In this document: in pieces, positions 18,712-27,438 of the stretch | Layout of the letters: each line of letters begins with the position of its first letter | How positions within the stretch are numbered: position 1 is the first letter of the stretch | Assembly: GCA_963818725.1 (NCBI GenBank) | Contig: CAWFTU010000001.1 | Coordinates: 434,001 to 498,000, forward strand | Origin: DATFDN01 sp963818725 | GTDB taxonomy: Bacteria > Pseudomonadota > Alphaproteobacteria > Acetobacterales > Acetobacteraceae | Direction: 5' to 3' | DNA: 64,000 nt | The notes under the pieces: generated by a model | The model's input: only the letters and a program-made list of their open reading frames with translations | The model's database searches: none | Told to the model about the DNA's origin: nothing | Translations under genes and position numbers: made by a program

Positions 18712-19008
18712 TCAGGCGGGCGGTGGAAGGGTGCGAGGAAGCCGGGCCCGCAATGCGCGCACTTCCTCCTCCAAGACCTCCACGCGCGCCTCGGCGCGAC
18801 GCGCCCGGCGCCGGATGCGCAGCTCGGTCATCCAGACAACGAAGGCACCGACGAGGAACGCGAACGCGGCGACGGCGAGCACGGCGCCGGAGAGAGGCAC
18901 GACCAGATCGAGATCGGTCGGCCAGAAGACAACCGTCACGGGCTGCCGGTTCGACACCGCGAAGAGCGCGATGCCGATGAGCGCCGGGATGGCGAGAAGC
19001 AAGCCCAT
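18712..19008 (-). CDS. LapA-domain (DUF1049) membrane protein
   Basis: 98 residues with two transmembrane segments (about residues 2-18 and 35-60) separated by the SNRQPVTVVFWP motif typical of the LapA domain, then an Arg/Glu-rich cytoplasmic coiled coil (RRARRAEARVEVLEEEVRAL). It lies between ihfB and trpF on the same strand, an order common in alphaproteobacteria. In E. coli LapA/LapB act in lipopolysaccharide regulation; this role is not shown for the alphaproteobacterial protein. Confidence 0.85.
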   Translation of the reverse strand: MGLLLAIPALIGIALFAVSNRQPVTVVFWPTDLDLVVPLSGAVLAVAAFAFLVGAFVVWMTELRIRRRARRAEARVEVLEEEVRALRARLPRTLPPPA

Positions 19009-19017
19009 CGGGGACGT

Positions 19018-19341
19018 TCAGGCCGCCACGTGATCGTTGGCCGCGACGACCGACACGGTCGGCCCCCGGTTGACACGCTCCCGCAGCTCCTTGCCGGCCT
19101 TGAAGAATGGCACCGCCTTTTCGTCGACCGGCACTGCGGCGCCGGTGCGGGGGTTGCGTCCGGTGCGCGCCCCCCGGCGCTTGACCGTGAACGCACCAAA
19201 GCCACGCAGCTCCACCCGCGCGCCGCGTGACAGCGCGTCGATGATCTCGTCGAATATGGTTGCCACGATCAACTCGATATCAGCGGCTCGCAAATGCGGG
19301 TTTGACTCCGAAAGCTCGGCGATCAGTTCGGATTTGGTCAT
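19018..19341 (-). CDS. ihfB: Integration host factor subunit beta
   Basis: 107 residues. The HU/IHF fold is evident: MTKSELIAELSESNPHL at the start, VELRGFGAFTVKRRGARTGR with the following NPRTGAAVPV DNA-intercalating arm, and FKAGKELRERVN near the end. The frame is open upstream, but ATG 19341 has GGAGGG eight bases before it and gives the standard length. IHF bends DNA in recombination, replication and transcription. Confidence 0.95.
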   Translation of the reverse strand: MTKSELIAELSESNPHLRAADIELIVATIFDEIIDALSRGARVELRGFGAFTVKRRGARTGRNPRTGAAVPVDEKAVPFFKAGKELRERVNRGPTVSVVAANDHVAA

Positions 19342-19375
19342 CCCGAGCCCTCCCCAAGGCATGACCAGCCATTTA

Positions 19376-20296
19376 TCAAGCGGGACGCTGCCAGAGCGCC
19401 CACACGCCGTCAAGCATAAGCCATTGGCTTAGAAAAGTTTTCCAGACCGCGTCGCTCAGGTCAGCAAGGCTCGCGCCGAAGGCGCGCCGGGCGAGGCCGC
19501 CTTGGCTGACCGCGCGCAGGGGCAGGCTGGCTGATACACCTTTGGCTTGCGCGAGCCATTGCCGCGCCTCCCGCTCGCCGCCGATCTGATCGACCAGACC
19601 GAGAAGCTGCGCCTGATGCCCGGTGTAGGGCCGCCCGTCGGCAAGCCGCCGCACCGTCGCCACGTCCATGTGCCGACCTTGCGCGACCATGTCCACGAAC
19701 TGGTTGTAGTAGTCCGTCACCAGGCCCTGGAGCATCTGGCGTCCCTCCGGCGTGGTCTTCTCGAACAGGCTCGGCTGGTCCTTGAGCGGGCCGGACTTAA
19801 CCGCTTCCGTGGCGACGCCGAGCTTGTCGAGCAGGCCGGAGATTTCCGCCGTTTGCAGATAGACACCGATGGAGCCGGTCAGGGTGCCCTGCCGGGCAAA
19901 GATGCGGGACGCGGGCACCGCGATCATGTAGCCGGCCGAGGCCGCGGTGCCGCCCATGACCGCCACCACCGGTTTGCGCGCCGCAACGCGGGCTATCGCG
20001 TCATGCAGCACCTCGCCTCCGGTGGCGCTGCCGCCAGGGCTGTCGATCGCCACGATCACGGCCTTCACGGCCGTATTGTCGGCGAGACCGCTGATCTCGT
20101 GCGAGAACTCATCCTCTCCGGCGATGATGCCGTCCACCGACACACGGGCGACATAGGCGCCGCCGCCGACCAGGCCGCGCCCGCGCAGGCCCACCAATAC
20201 GACGACGACCAGCAGGAGAACTGCGAGGCTCCGCCAAAAGATCAGGCGGCGCTTGAGGCGCCGCCTGTCGATCAGCAGGTCGGTTTCGAGCGACAG
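19376..20296 (-). CDS. sppA: Signal peptide peptidase SppA, apparent CTG start
   Basis: 306 residues by the start used here. A basic stretch (DRRRLKRRL) and one membrane anchor (IFWRSLAVLLLVVVVLVGL) precede the protease domain. The serine nucleophile lies in GGTAASAGYMIAVP, with GTLTGSIGVY next and the general-base lysine in TEAVKSGPLKDQPS. The anchor is in frame back to the rpsA stop (20306), but no ATG, GTG or TTG precedes it. The expected first codon before SLETDLLIDRRR is CTG at 20296. Either CTG is used or the start codon is mutated or misread. TTG 20197 would delete the anchor. Confidence 0.88.
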   Translation of the reverse strand: MSLETDLLIDRRRLKRRLIFWRSLAVLLLVVVVLVGLRGRGLVGGGAYVARVSVDGIIAGEDEFSHEISGLADNTAVKAVIVAIDSPGGSATGGEVLHDAIARVAARKPVVAVMGGTAASAGYMIAVPASRIFARQGTLTGSIGVYLQTAEISGLLDKLGVATEAVKSGPLKDQPSLFEKTTPEGRQMLQGLVTDYYNQFVDMVAQGRHMDVATVRRLADGRPYTGHQAQLLGLVDQIGGEREARQWLAQAKGVSASLPLRAVSQGGLARRAFGASLADLSDAVWKTFLSQWLMLDGVWALWQRPA

Positions 20297-20305
20297 GGCG
20301 CCGGC

Positions 20306-22036
20306 TCAGCTATTGTCCTGCGTCGCCTGCTGGTTGCGCCGGCGGATCGCCGCGCCCAGGATGTCGCCCAGCGAGGCGCCGGAGTCCGAGGAGCCGTACT
20401 CGGCCATCGCCTGCTTCTCCTCCTCGACCTCCTTGCCCTTCACGGTCAGCGTGAGGCGGCGGCCGGCGCGGTCGATCGACTGGACGCGCGCGTCCACCTT
20501 CTCGCCCACGGCGAAGCGCTCGGGGCGCTGGTCGGACTTGTCGCGCGCCAGCTCGGAGCGGCGGATGAAGCCGGTCAGCACGTCGCCCACCTTCACCTCG
20601 ATGCCGTTCTGCTGCACCTGGGAGACCACGCAGGTGACGATGTCTGCCTTGTGGATGCCCTCCAACACCACAGCGGCCGGGTCGTCCTTGAGCTGCTTGA
20701 CGCCGAGGCTGATGCGCTCCTTCTCCACGTCGACGTCGAGCACCTTGGCCTTGACCATGTCGCCCTTGTCGTAATGGGTGATCGCCTGCTCGCCGGGCTC
20801 GTCCCAGGACAGGTCGGACATGTGGACCATGCCGTCGATGTCGGCGGTGAGGCCCAGGAACAGCCCGAACTCGGTGATGTTGCGCACCTCGCCCTCGATC
20901 ACCGAGCCGATCGGATGGTCGTCGGCGAACTGCTCCCACGGGTTGCGCTGGACCTGCTTGAGGCCCAAGGAGATGCGGCGCTTGCTCGCGTCCACGTCGA
21001 GCACCATCACCTCCACCTCTTGGCTGGTGGAGACGATCTTGCCGGGATGCACGTTCTTCTTCGTCCACGACATCTCGGAGACATGCACCAGCCCCTCGAC
21101 GCCAGGCTCCAGCTCCACGAAGGCGCCGTAGTCGGTGATGTTGGTCACGCGTCCGCTGAACCTGGCGCCCGGCGGGTACTTGGCGGCCACGCCCTCCCAC
21201 GGATCGGCCTCGAGCTGCTTCATGCCGAGGCTGATGCGCTGGGTCTCCGGGTTGAAGCGGATCACCTGCACCTTGACCGGCTGGCCGATCTGCAACGCCT
21301 CGTTTGGGTGGTTGATGCGCCGCCAGGCGATGTCGGTCACGTGCAGCAGCCCATCGACCCCGCCGAGATCGACAAAGGCGCCGTAATCGGTGATGTTCTT
21401 CACCACGCCGTCGAGGATCTGGCCCTCCTTCAGGCCCTGGATCAGCTCGCTGCGCTGCTCGGCGCGAGTTTCTTCGAGCACGGCGCGGCGGGAGACGACG
21501 ATGTTGCCCCGCGCGCGGTCCATCTTGAGAATCTGGAAGGGCTGCGGCGTGCCCATGAGCACCGCCACGTCGCGCACCGGGCGGATGTCCACCTGGCTGC
21601 CGGGCAGGAAGGCGATGGCGCCGCCCAGGTCGACGGTGAAGCCGCCCTTGACGCGGCCGTAGATGGTGCCGTTGACGCGCTGGTTGCTCTCGAACGCCTT
21701 CTCGAGGTTGGTCCAGGCCTCCTCGCGCCGCGCCTTCTCGCGCGAAAGCACGATGGAGCCGTCGCGGTCCTCGTACCGCTCGACATAGAGCTCGATCAGG
21801 TCGCCAGGCTTGATCTCGACGTGGATGCCGGGAGAGCCGAACTCCTTCAGCGCGACACGCCCTTCCGATTTCAGCCCGACATCCACAACGGCGCAGTCAT
21901 CGTCCAGGCGGACGACCCGGCCCGTGACAACCGAGCCTTCGAACCCTGAGTCCCGACCCAGGGTCTGGTCGAGCAGGGAAGCGAAGTTCTCGCCCTTGAA
22001 ATGGTCTTGGGTTTGCGCGACGGCGAATGATGCCAT
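20306..22036 (-). CDS. rpsA: 30S ribosomal protein S1
   Basis: 576 residues with six S1 RNA-binding repeats. The first two are less conserved; later ones show GRVTNITDYGAFVELEPGVE, GEVRNITEFGLFLGLTADID and KISLGVKQL-type ends (RISLGVKQLKDDP). The ATG at 22036 gives MASFAVAQTQDHFKGENFAS; the frame extends upstream without conservation. No clear Shine-Dalgarno sequence precedes it, which is usual for autoregulated S1 genes. In relatives cmk lies directly upstream; here a haem-binding-type gene intervenes. Confidence 0.95.
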   Translation of the reverse strand: MASFAVAQTQDHFKGENFASLLDQTLGRDSGFEGSVVTGRVVRLDDDCAVVDVGLKSEGRVALKEFGSPGIHVEIKPGDLIELYVERYEDRDGSIVLSREKARREEAWTNLEKAFESNQRVNGTIYGRVKGGFTVDLGGAIAFLPGSQVDIRPVRDVAVLMGTPQPFQILKMDRARGNIVVSRRAVLEETRAEQRSELIQGLKEGQILDGVVKNITDYGAFVDLGGVDGLLHVTDIAWRRINHPNEALQIGQPVKVQVIRFNPETQRISLGMKQLEADPWEGVAAKYPPGARFSGRVTNITDYGAFVELEPGVEGLVHVSEMSWTKKNVHPGKIVSTSQEVEVMVLDVDASKRRISLGLKQVQRNPWEQFADDHPIGSVIEGEVRNITEFGLFLGLTADIDGMVHMSDLSWDEPGEQAITHYDKGDMVKAKVLDVDVEKERISLGVKQLKDDPAAVVLEGIHKADIVTCVVSQVQQNGIEVKVGDVLTGFIRRSELARDKSDQRPERFAVGEKVDARVQSIDRAGRRLTLTVKGKEVEEEKQAMAEYGSSDSGASLGDILGAAIRRRNQQATQDNS

Positions 22037-22529
22037 GAGGTGAGTTTGTTCCGTGACGGGTGCCCCGGCCGCTGCCGAAAGCCCGTTTCGCTTGCGCGTT
22101 CCGGTCAGGAAACACGGCTTGCCCGCGAATGGTCGCGGGCCAGGTTGAGGGGAGATCATGCCACGCGAGCGGCGCGCGGACAAGGCAGAGATGAGCACCA
22201 GGGTCCGGAAGTCAAGTACGGCCGTGGCAAAGCATTGTGCAGCTATACCTCGGTGCAGCTATACCTCGGCGCCTGCAAGGCAATCCCGTAATGACCTCAG
22301 ATACGCGACGGGCCCCATCCTCGGCGTGGCGCGCGAGCGCCGTGTCACGGGCTTCGCGCAGCACCCATTGCGTGCCGTCTGCTCCGCCAAAGCTTCCTCC
22401 GGCGCTTCGTTCGCATCCCCTCGCGAGGGTCTTGGTGAGCGGTGCGTGCAGCGTGGGAGAAGCCCTTGGTGCTACCAGGATCGGTGACAGCACCGGAACG
22501 CGACGGGACGCGGGACGGTCAGGCTTGCG
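22037..22529 (-). other. Non-coding stretch upstream of rpsA
   Basis: 493 bases without a gene I can support. It should hold the rpsA promoter and leader. It contains a 16-bp perfect tandem duplication (listed separately). Short open frames here lack recognisable motifs. Confidence 0.5.
22237..22268. repeat. Perfect 16-bp tandem duplication
   Basis: GTGCAGCTATACCTCG occurs twice head to tail (22237-22252 and 22253-22268). It lies in the non-coding region upstream of rpsA. Confidence 0.9.
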
Positions 22530-23231
22530 TCAGGGCGTGATATCGGAGGCCGCGCAATGCGGGTGCTTGAAACCAGTATTGGGCGGCTCGCCGGGGCTGA
22601 GATAGACGATATTGTCGGCGCCGTTGAGCCCGGCGCCCGCCGGTATCCCATCGAGACCAGCCAGCTTCCGCATCCGATAGGCGATCGCGTGGTCGGCACA
22701 GGACGTATCGCCGCTGACGCCGAGGCCGCCGATGACTTGTCCTCCGGAGTAGAGCGCCACGCCGCCGCCGAAGGTGATGATACCGCCTGGGACGAAACCG
22801 ACGCCCAGGTTCTGCGGCAGGAAGAACGGATTGAACGGGTTCGAGTTGTTCAGCCCGTAGAGCGAGCCGTCCGGCTGCGTCGGCGCATAGAGGTTGGCGG
22901 TGGACAGCGCGAGCTGATCGTTGCTGAAGCCATTGGCCGTGAAGGCCTTGGCGATCGCGATCGCGCGGCTGCCAGGCCAGGCATCGCCGGTTTTGATGAC
23001 CGAACAGAGCCGACCGGAGCGATCGACGACCGCCGACCACATCAAATTCGGCGAGAACAGGCCACCATTGCCCAGCTGCACGACCTGGGCCAGCGTGGAT
23101 TGCACGGCGCTGACGGTCGAGGCCGGAATGCCGCAGGGCTGCGGGCCGTCCGCTCCGGGTGTCGCGCCGTCCGCCAACGCAACGGAAGACGAAAAAAGTA
23201 CAGCGATACCGGGAACGAGCCATTTCAGCAT
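22530..23231 (-). CDS. Exported haem-binding-type protein (GlcG/HbpS, DUF336)
   Basis: 233 residues. ATG 23231 follows GGAGGAAGC, a good ribosome binding site, and begins a signal peptide (LKWLVPGIAVLFSSSVALA). The mature part matches the GlcG/HbpS fold: WSAVVDRSGRLCSVIKTGDAW, SRAIAIAKAFTANGFS, GGIITFGGGVALYSGGQVIG and GVSGDTSCADHAIAYR. Such proteins bind haem or related cofactors in the periplasm or outside the cell; the ligand here is unknown. The gene is inserted between cmk and rpsA and has an AT-rich upstream region (23265-23330), consistent with its own promoter. Confidence 0.85.
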   Translation of the reverse strand: MLKWLVPGIAVLFSSSVALADGATPGADGPQPCGIPASTVSAVQSTLAQVVQLGNGGLFSPNLMWSAVVDRSGRLCSVIKTGDAWPGSRAIAIAKAFTANGFSNDQLALSTANLYAPTQPDGSLYGLNNSNPFNPFFLPQNLGVGFVPGGIITFGGGVALYSGGQVIGGLGVSGDTSCADHAIAYRMRKLAGLDGIPAGAGLNGADNIVYLSPGEPPNTGFKHPHCAASDITP

Positions 23232-23440
23232 TGTTGCTTCCTCCGATTTTGACTTACAAGGCATGTTTTTAGACGACAGGATCTACGCATACAAGGAGAA
23301 ATGTTCAATAAAATATACAATGCGCCCGTGCGTGGCGGTTTTTGGCGCAACCGTTGCGGTTATCTGTCAGATATGTTCCGACGTTGCCACGAAATTCCCG
23401 ACCGGCTGCCCTTGGGTGAGCACACGGCTCGCCGGTTCAT

Positions 23441-24076
23441 TCAACCCGTACGCGCGAGTGCCGCTTCGACCGCCTGCATCGCCGCGACGAAGGTGGCCTC
23501 GGGATCAAGCTCCGTGGTGTCGAGGAGGACCGCACCAGCCGCCGGCCGCAGCGGCGCGGTCGCGCGCGCCGCGTCACGCGCGTCGCGGGCCAGCATGTCG
23601 CGGCGCACCTGGTCGAGCGATGCGGCGATGCCACGCACTTGCAACTCCCGCCATCGGCGGCGCGACCGCGCATCCAGGCTGGCGGTGACAAACAGCTTTG
23701 CCGTGGCATCCGGGAAGATCACCGTGCCGATGTCGCGCCCGTCGAGCACCGCGCCGTGCGCGCCGAACCCGCGCTGAAACGTTAGCAGCGCGGCGCGAAC
23801 CTCCGGGATGGCGGCAACGGCGGTGGAAGCCGCGTCCGCGTCGGGGCCGCGCAGATCGGCGCGATCGAGGTCGGCGGGAACCAGCGCCCGCGCGCAGACC
23901 AGGGCAGTGTCCCGATCGGCTGGGTCACCGCCGCTGTCCAGCACACGCAGGCCGACGGCGCGGTAGAGCAACCCCGTGTCCAGGTGCGGGAGCCCGAGCG
24001 CCGCCGCCAGCCGCCGGGCCAGCGTGCCCTTGCCGGAGGCCGCCGGGCCGTCGATGGCGATGACGGGGCGGCTCAT
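23441..24076 (-). CDS. cmk: Cytidylate kinase
   Basis: 211 residues. The P-loop is IDGPAASGKGTLARR near the N-terminus, followed by LDTGLLYRAVGLRV and VLDGRDIGTVIFPDA, the CMP-kinase signature. Cmk phosphorylates CMP and dCMP. ATG 24076 would overlap the expected aroA stop as TGATG. In the sequence as given, aroA reads straight into cmk without a stop because of one extra base in the aroA 3' end, so the pair forms one continuous frame. Confidence 0.93.
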   Translation of the reverse strand: MSRPVIAIDGPAASGKGTLARRLAAALGLPHLDTGLLYRAVGLRVLDSGGDPADRDTALVCARALVPADLDRADLRGPDADAASTAVAAIPEVRAALLTFQRGFGAHGAVLDGRDIGTVIFPDATAKLFVTASLDARSRRRWRELQVRGIAASLDQVRRDMLARDARDAARATAPLRPAAGAVLLDTTELDPEATFVAAMQAVEAALARTG

Positions 24077-25420
24077 CAGCCGCGCAGGTCCGCCCCGAGG
24101 CCGCCCATCAAGGGCGGCGAACCCCGGAAAGCTGGTGTCGATGAAGCGTCCGTCGTCCACGGCCACCGGCGCCTCTGTCGCCAGGCCGAGGACCAGCGCG
24201 CTCATCGCGATGCGATGGTCCATGTGCGTGACGACCATGCCGCCGCCCGGCGGCGGGCAGCCGGTGCCATGCACGACTAGGTCGTCGCCCTCGATCTCGG
24301 CCCGCGCGCCGCACGCGGCGAGCAGCGCAGCGGTAGCGGAGAGCCGGTCGCTCTCCTTCACCCGCAGCTCCCGCAAGCCGCGCATCCGCGTGACACCGGC
24401 GGCGCAGGCCGCGGCGACTGCGACGATCGGGTACTCGTCGATCATGCTCGGCGCGCGGTCGGCGGGCACGTCGGTCCCGCGCAGTGCGCCGTGGCGCGCG
24501 ATCAGGTCGCCCACGGGTTCCCCGCCCGCCACGCGCCGGTTCGCAACGATGAGATCCGCGCCCATCTCGGCCAGCGTCGCGAGGAGGCCGGTGCGCAATG
24601 GATTGAGGCCGATGCCTGTCACCCGCACCTCCGAGCCAGGCACGAGCAGCGCCGCGACCAGCGGAAAAGCGGCCGAGGATGGATCGCCCGGCACCTCGAT
24701 ATCCGCAGCCATGAGTTCCGGCTGGCCGGTCAGCTCGATCAGCCGTCCAGCGCCGGCCGTCTCGACGCGCAGCTCCGCGCCGAAATGCCGTAGCATGTTC
24801 TCGCTGTGATCGCGCGTCGCCTCCGGCTCCTCGACACGCGTGATTCCGCGCGCGTTGAGGCCGGCGAGCAGCACCGCCGATTTCACCTGCGCCGACGGCA
24901 CCGGAACCCGGAAGTCGAGCGGCAGGGCATCGCGCGCTCCCTCGATCGCCAAGGGCAGCCGCCCGCCCTCGCGGCTGGCGAACCGCGCGCCGCACGCGGC
25001 GAGCGGTTCGGTGACACGGCGCATCGGCCGCCGGCGCAGGCTGTCGTCGCCGGTCATCACGGCGAACACCGGATGGCTCGCCAGGATGCCGCACAGAAGG
25101 CGCGCGGCGGTTCCGGAATTGCCCATGTCGAGCACGTCCGCCGGTTCGACCAGCCCGCCAAGTCCGCGTCCCGCCACGCGCCACTCGCCTTCCGCGTCGC
25201 GCGCGACTTCGGCGCCGAGCGCCCGCATGGCGGCGGCGGTGCGCAGCACGTCCTCGCCTTCGAGCAGGCCGCGGATGCGCGTCTCGCCGACGGCGAGCGC
25301 GCCGAACATCAGGGCGCGGTGGCTGATCGACTTGTCGCCAGGCACGGCGACGCACCCGGCCAGTGAGGCGGGGGGGCGGCGCGCGGTCAGGCCGGGCGTG
25401 GTGGCGGGGAGGGAAGACAT
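24076..25420 (-). CDS. aroA: 3-phosphoshikimate 1-carboxyvinyltransferase (EPSP synthase); 3' frameshift fuses it to cmk
   Basis: About 447 residues if corrected. Motifs: VPGDKSISHRALM (Lys30 binds shikimate 3-phosphate), LDMGNSGTAARLL, RPMRRVTEPL, PSAQVKSAVLLAGL, EYPIVAVAAACA, RELRVKESDRL and THMDHRIAMSALVLG. The end should read GFAALMGGLGADLRG and stop at 24076-24078. One extra base (CCTTGATGG for CCTGATGG, near 24110) instead gives AALDGRPRGGPARL and runs into cmk, making a nominal 659-residue AroA-Cmk fusion. The alternative frame preserves the canonical C-terminus exactly, which argues for an insertion, not an evolved fusion. Confidence 0.93.
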
Positions 25421-25559
25421 AGCGGGCCGCTTAGCACGGGTTCTGGTGGACGCGAACCGTCGATCGCGGAGCCATTTGACAGTCCTCCGCGCCGGTGGCA
25501 TGGGCGCGCGCTTCCGCGCCCCCGGCCGGCGCGCCCCGCTCTCATGAGGTCCACCCCGC

Positions 25560-25898
25560 ATGACCAAGCCTGAACTCGGCCTCAAGCGAACCTGCGTCGC
25601 CTGCGGCGCCCGCTTCTACGACCTGACCCGCTCGCCTGCCGTTTGCCCGAAATGCGGCACCGAGCAGCCGGTCGAGCAGCCCCGCCCGCGCCGTCCCTCC
25701 GGCAACCCGATCGAAGACCGGCGCGTGAAGAAACCCATACCGCAGCCCGATACCGAAGAGGCGGATATCGAGGTGGAGGGCGTCGAGGATGTCGAGGAGG
25801 AGGACGTGCTCGAGGACGCCTCTGACCTTGAGGACGATGCCGACGCGATCGTTCCCGATATCGAGGTAGAGCCCGGCACCGACGAGACGGAGCACTAG
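25560..25898 (+). CDS. TIGR02300 (FYDLN acid-domain) zinc-ribbon protein
   Basis: 112 residues. A CxxC...CxxC zinc ribbon (CVACGARFYDLTRSPAVCPKC) holds the FYDL signature; the rest is strongly acidic (EADIEVEGVEDVEEEDVLED). The family is typical of alphaproteobacteria and commonly sits next to aroA. Its function is unknown. Confidence 0.9.
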   Translation: MTKPELGLKRTCVACGARFYDLTRSPAVCPKCGTEQPVEQPRPRRPSGNPIEDRRVKKPIPQPDTEEADIEVEGVEDVEEEDVLEDASDLEDDADAIVPDIEVEPGTDETEH

Positions 25899-25947
25899 CG
25901 GCACGCTATTCGTAGGGCGCGCCTCTGTCGGGTGGCGCGTGGCGGCT

Positions 25948-25979
25948 CTGGCGGACGGGACCAATCGTCCCTCCGCCAG
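25948..25979 (+). terminator. Strong hairpin after the TIGR02300 gene
   Basis: CTGGCGGA, a bulged C, and GGGAC pair with GTCCC and TCCGCCAG around a five-base loop, giving a 13-bp stem. No T-run follows, so it may be a bidirectional or Rho-assisted terminator between the convergent TIGR02300 and flavoprotein genes. Confidence 0.5.
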
Positions 25980-26053
25980 CGTGTCCGGCCCGCCGGCACG
26001 GGCTGCGGCCGGCCGCGGCAGCCGCTGGCGGCGGGGCCGGTGTCGCTGCCAGC

Positions 26054-27355
26054 CTAACTTCCTTGGGCCAGCCGTGCAGGACGGGATTGGTGTCCCGTCA
26101 GCTCGATAGCAGGGTCGGCTTGCCTCGCCTGTGGAGCAGCAAGCCGCTTCGTACGCTTTCCGCCTTCCCCAAGGTAAGACAAGTGCCGCGAAACCCGGCG
26201 TGCCGCGAACCGGGTGCCATAGAGGAACCGCATTGACGGACCAAAAGCCGCCGCGCTCATGAAGCCGAGGAAATAGAGACCTGGCACGGACGCTTCGAAG
26301 GCGTGGTTGAGCACGGGAATACCGCCCACCGACACGATTTCGCTCTGCTTTATGTCGAGGAAAGAGAGGCGCCGAAGGTCGGCCCGGTACCCGGTGGCCG
26401 CGATAACGTGATCCGCCGCGAGACGGAGTGCCCCCTCGGTCGTGTCGACTGACAGATGCACCTCGTCCCCACGCACCGCGACACCGCTTAGTTTGCCAGT
26501 GTGGATCGGCACCACGCCGTCCACACGGTGCTTAATCCAGCCGGATCCCGCGGGACCGAAAAGGGTGTACCCTTTGTCGTGGCGCATGTCTCGCGGCAGG
26601 TAAGCGAAACAATGCGGCATCTCGGACCAGAACCACGTGCGCCAACCCGGTCCGAGACCAAAGTTGGGCCGCCGCGCGCGCCGCCAGATGCCGCGGCCCG
26701 CATTCACACCATCCTCGTTCGCGGGGTCGAACCAGAGGAGCGGTCGTCGCGTGAGCAGGGTGACACTGGCGCCTTGCTCGTTGAGCAAGGCGGCGGTTTC
26801 GCACGCCGACTGGCCGCCTCCAACGACGACCACGCGGCGTCCGCTGAAGCTGGAGAGATCATGATGGGCTGAACTGTGGGACAGCATCGATCGCGGGATC
26901 GACGCGAAACTGTCAGGAACATGGCTTAGCGGCAGCAATCCGCTCGCGACGATCGCCTTTCGCGCCGAGAGCCGTTCACCCGTTTCCAGGACAAGATCGA
27001 ACCCGCTGTCGCTCCTGGCGAGCTTGACGACTTGCGTTTCCTCCACGTCGCCGACATAGCGGCGCTGAAATACCTGCCCGTATTCGGTCAGCACCTCAGC
27101 CGGGACGCGCAAGCCGAGGGGCGAGTAGTCGGTCCGTCCGGTCTCGCGATAGAACCGCTCCAGCGGGAAGTCGTCGCCGGGCGCGGAGAGATTGCTGGCG
27201 AAAGCATCCGATTTCAGCGTCAGGCCCTTGGGGGTGTGGTCTTGCCAGAACGACATCGGCTTGCCGAACACCCGGGCCGGGACACGCAAGCTGCGCAGAT
27301 GAGCGGCTACGGAAAGCCCATATGGTCCCGCACCAATCACGGCTACCTCAGCCAC
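26054..27355 (-). CDS. FAD/NAD(P)-dependent monooxygenase-like flavoprotein
   Basis: 433 residues. An N-terminal FAD-binding motif (VAVIGAGPYGLSVAAHL) and a second nucleotide-binding motif (RRVVVVGGGQSACETAALL) place it with class B flavin monooxygenases and ornithine/lysine N-hydroxylase-like proteins. The conserved VIAATGYRADL motif and the final SVPGLYFLGFMSAAAFGP support this. The start is GTG 27355 with GGAGGG five to six bases upstream. No siderophore or other pathway genes adjoin, so the substrate is unknown. An IS1595 copy is inserted just upstream and could alter its expression. Confidence 0.85.
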   Translation of the reverse strand: MAEVAVIGAGPYGLSVAAHLRSLRVPARVFGKPMSFWQDHTPKGLTLKSDAFASNLSAPGDDFPLERFYRETGRTDYSPLGLRVPAEVLTEYGQVFQRRYVGDVEETQVVKLARSDSGFDLVLETGERLSARKAIVASGLLPLSHVPDSFASIPRSMLSHSSAHHDLSSFSGRRVVVVGGGQSACETAALLNEQGASVTLLTRRPLLWFDPANEDGVNAGRGIWRRARRPNFGLGPGWRTWFWSEMPHCFAYLPRDMRHDKGYTLFGPAGSGWIKHRVDGVVPIHTGKLSGVAVRGDEVHLSVDTTEGALRLAADHVIAATGYRADLRRLSFLDIKQSEIVSVGGIPVLNHAFEASVPGLYFLGFMSAAAFGPSMRFLYGTRFAARRVSRHLSYLGEGGKRTKRLAAPQARQADPAIELTGHQSRPARLAQGS

Positions 27356-27438
27356 TCAAACCCTCCAACACGACAGAACCAATCGAGACAACAACGAACT
27401 GGCCGTCACCGTTGTATGCGCCGTCACCGATTACTCTC

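Noticed and set aside
19547..21949. An 800-codon plus-strand frame antisense to sppA and rpsA
   Set aside because: Its His/Asp/Leu-rich composition is the usual antisense image of GC-rich genes; no domain is recognisable.
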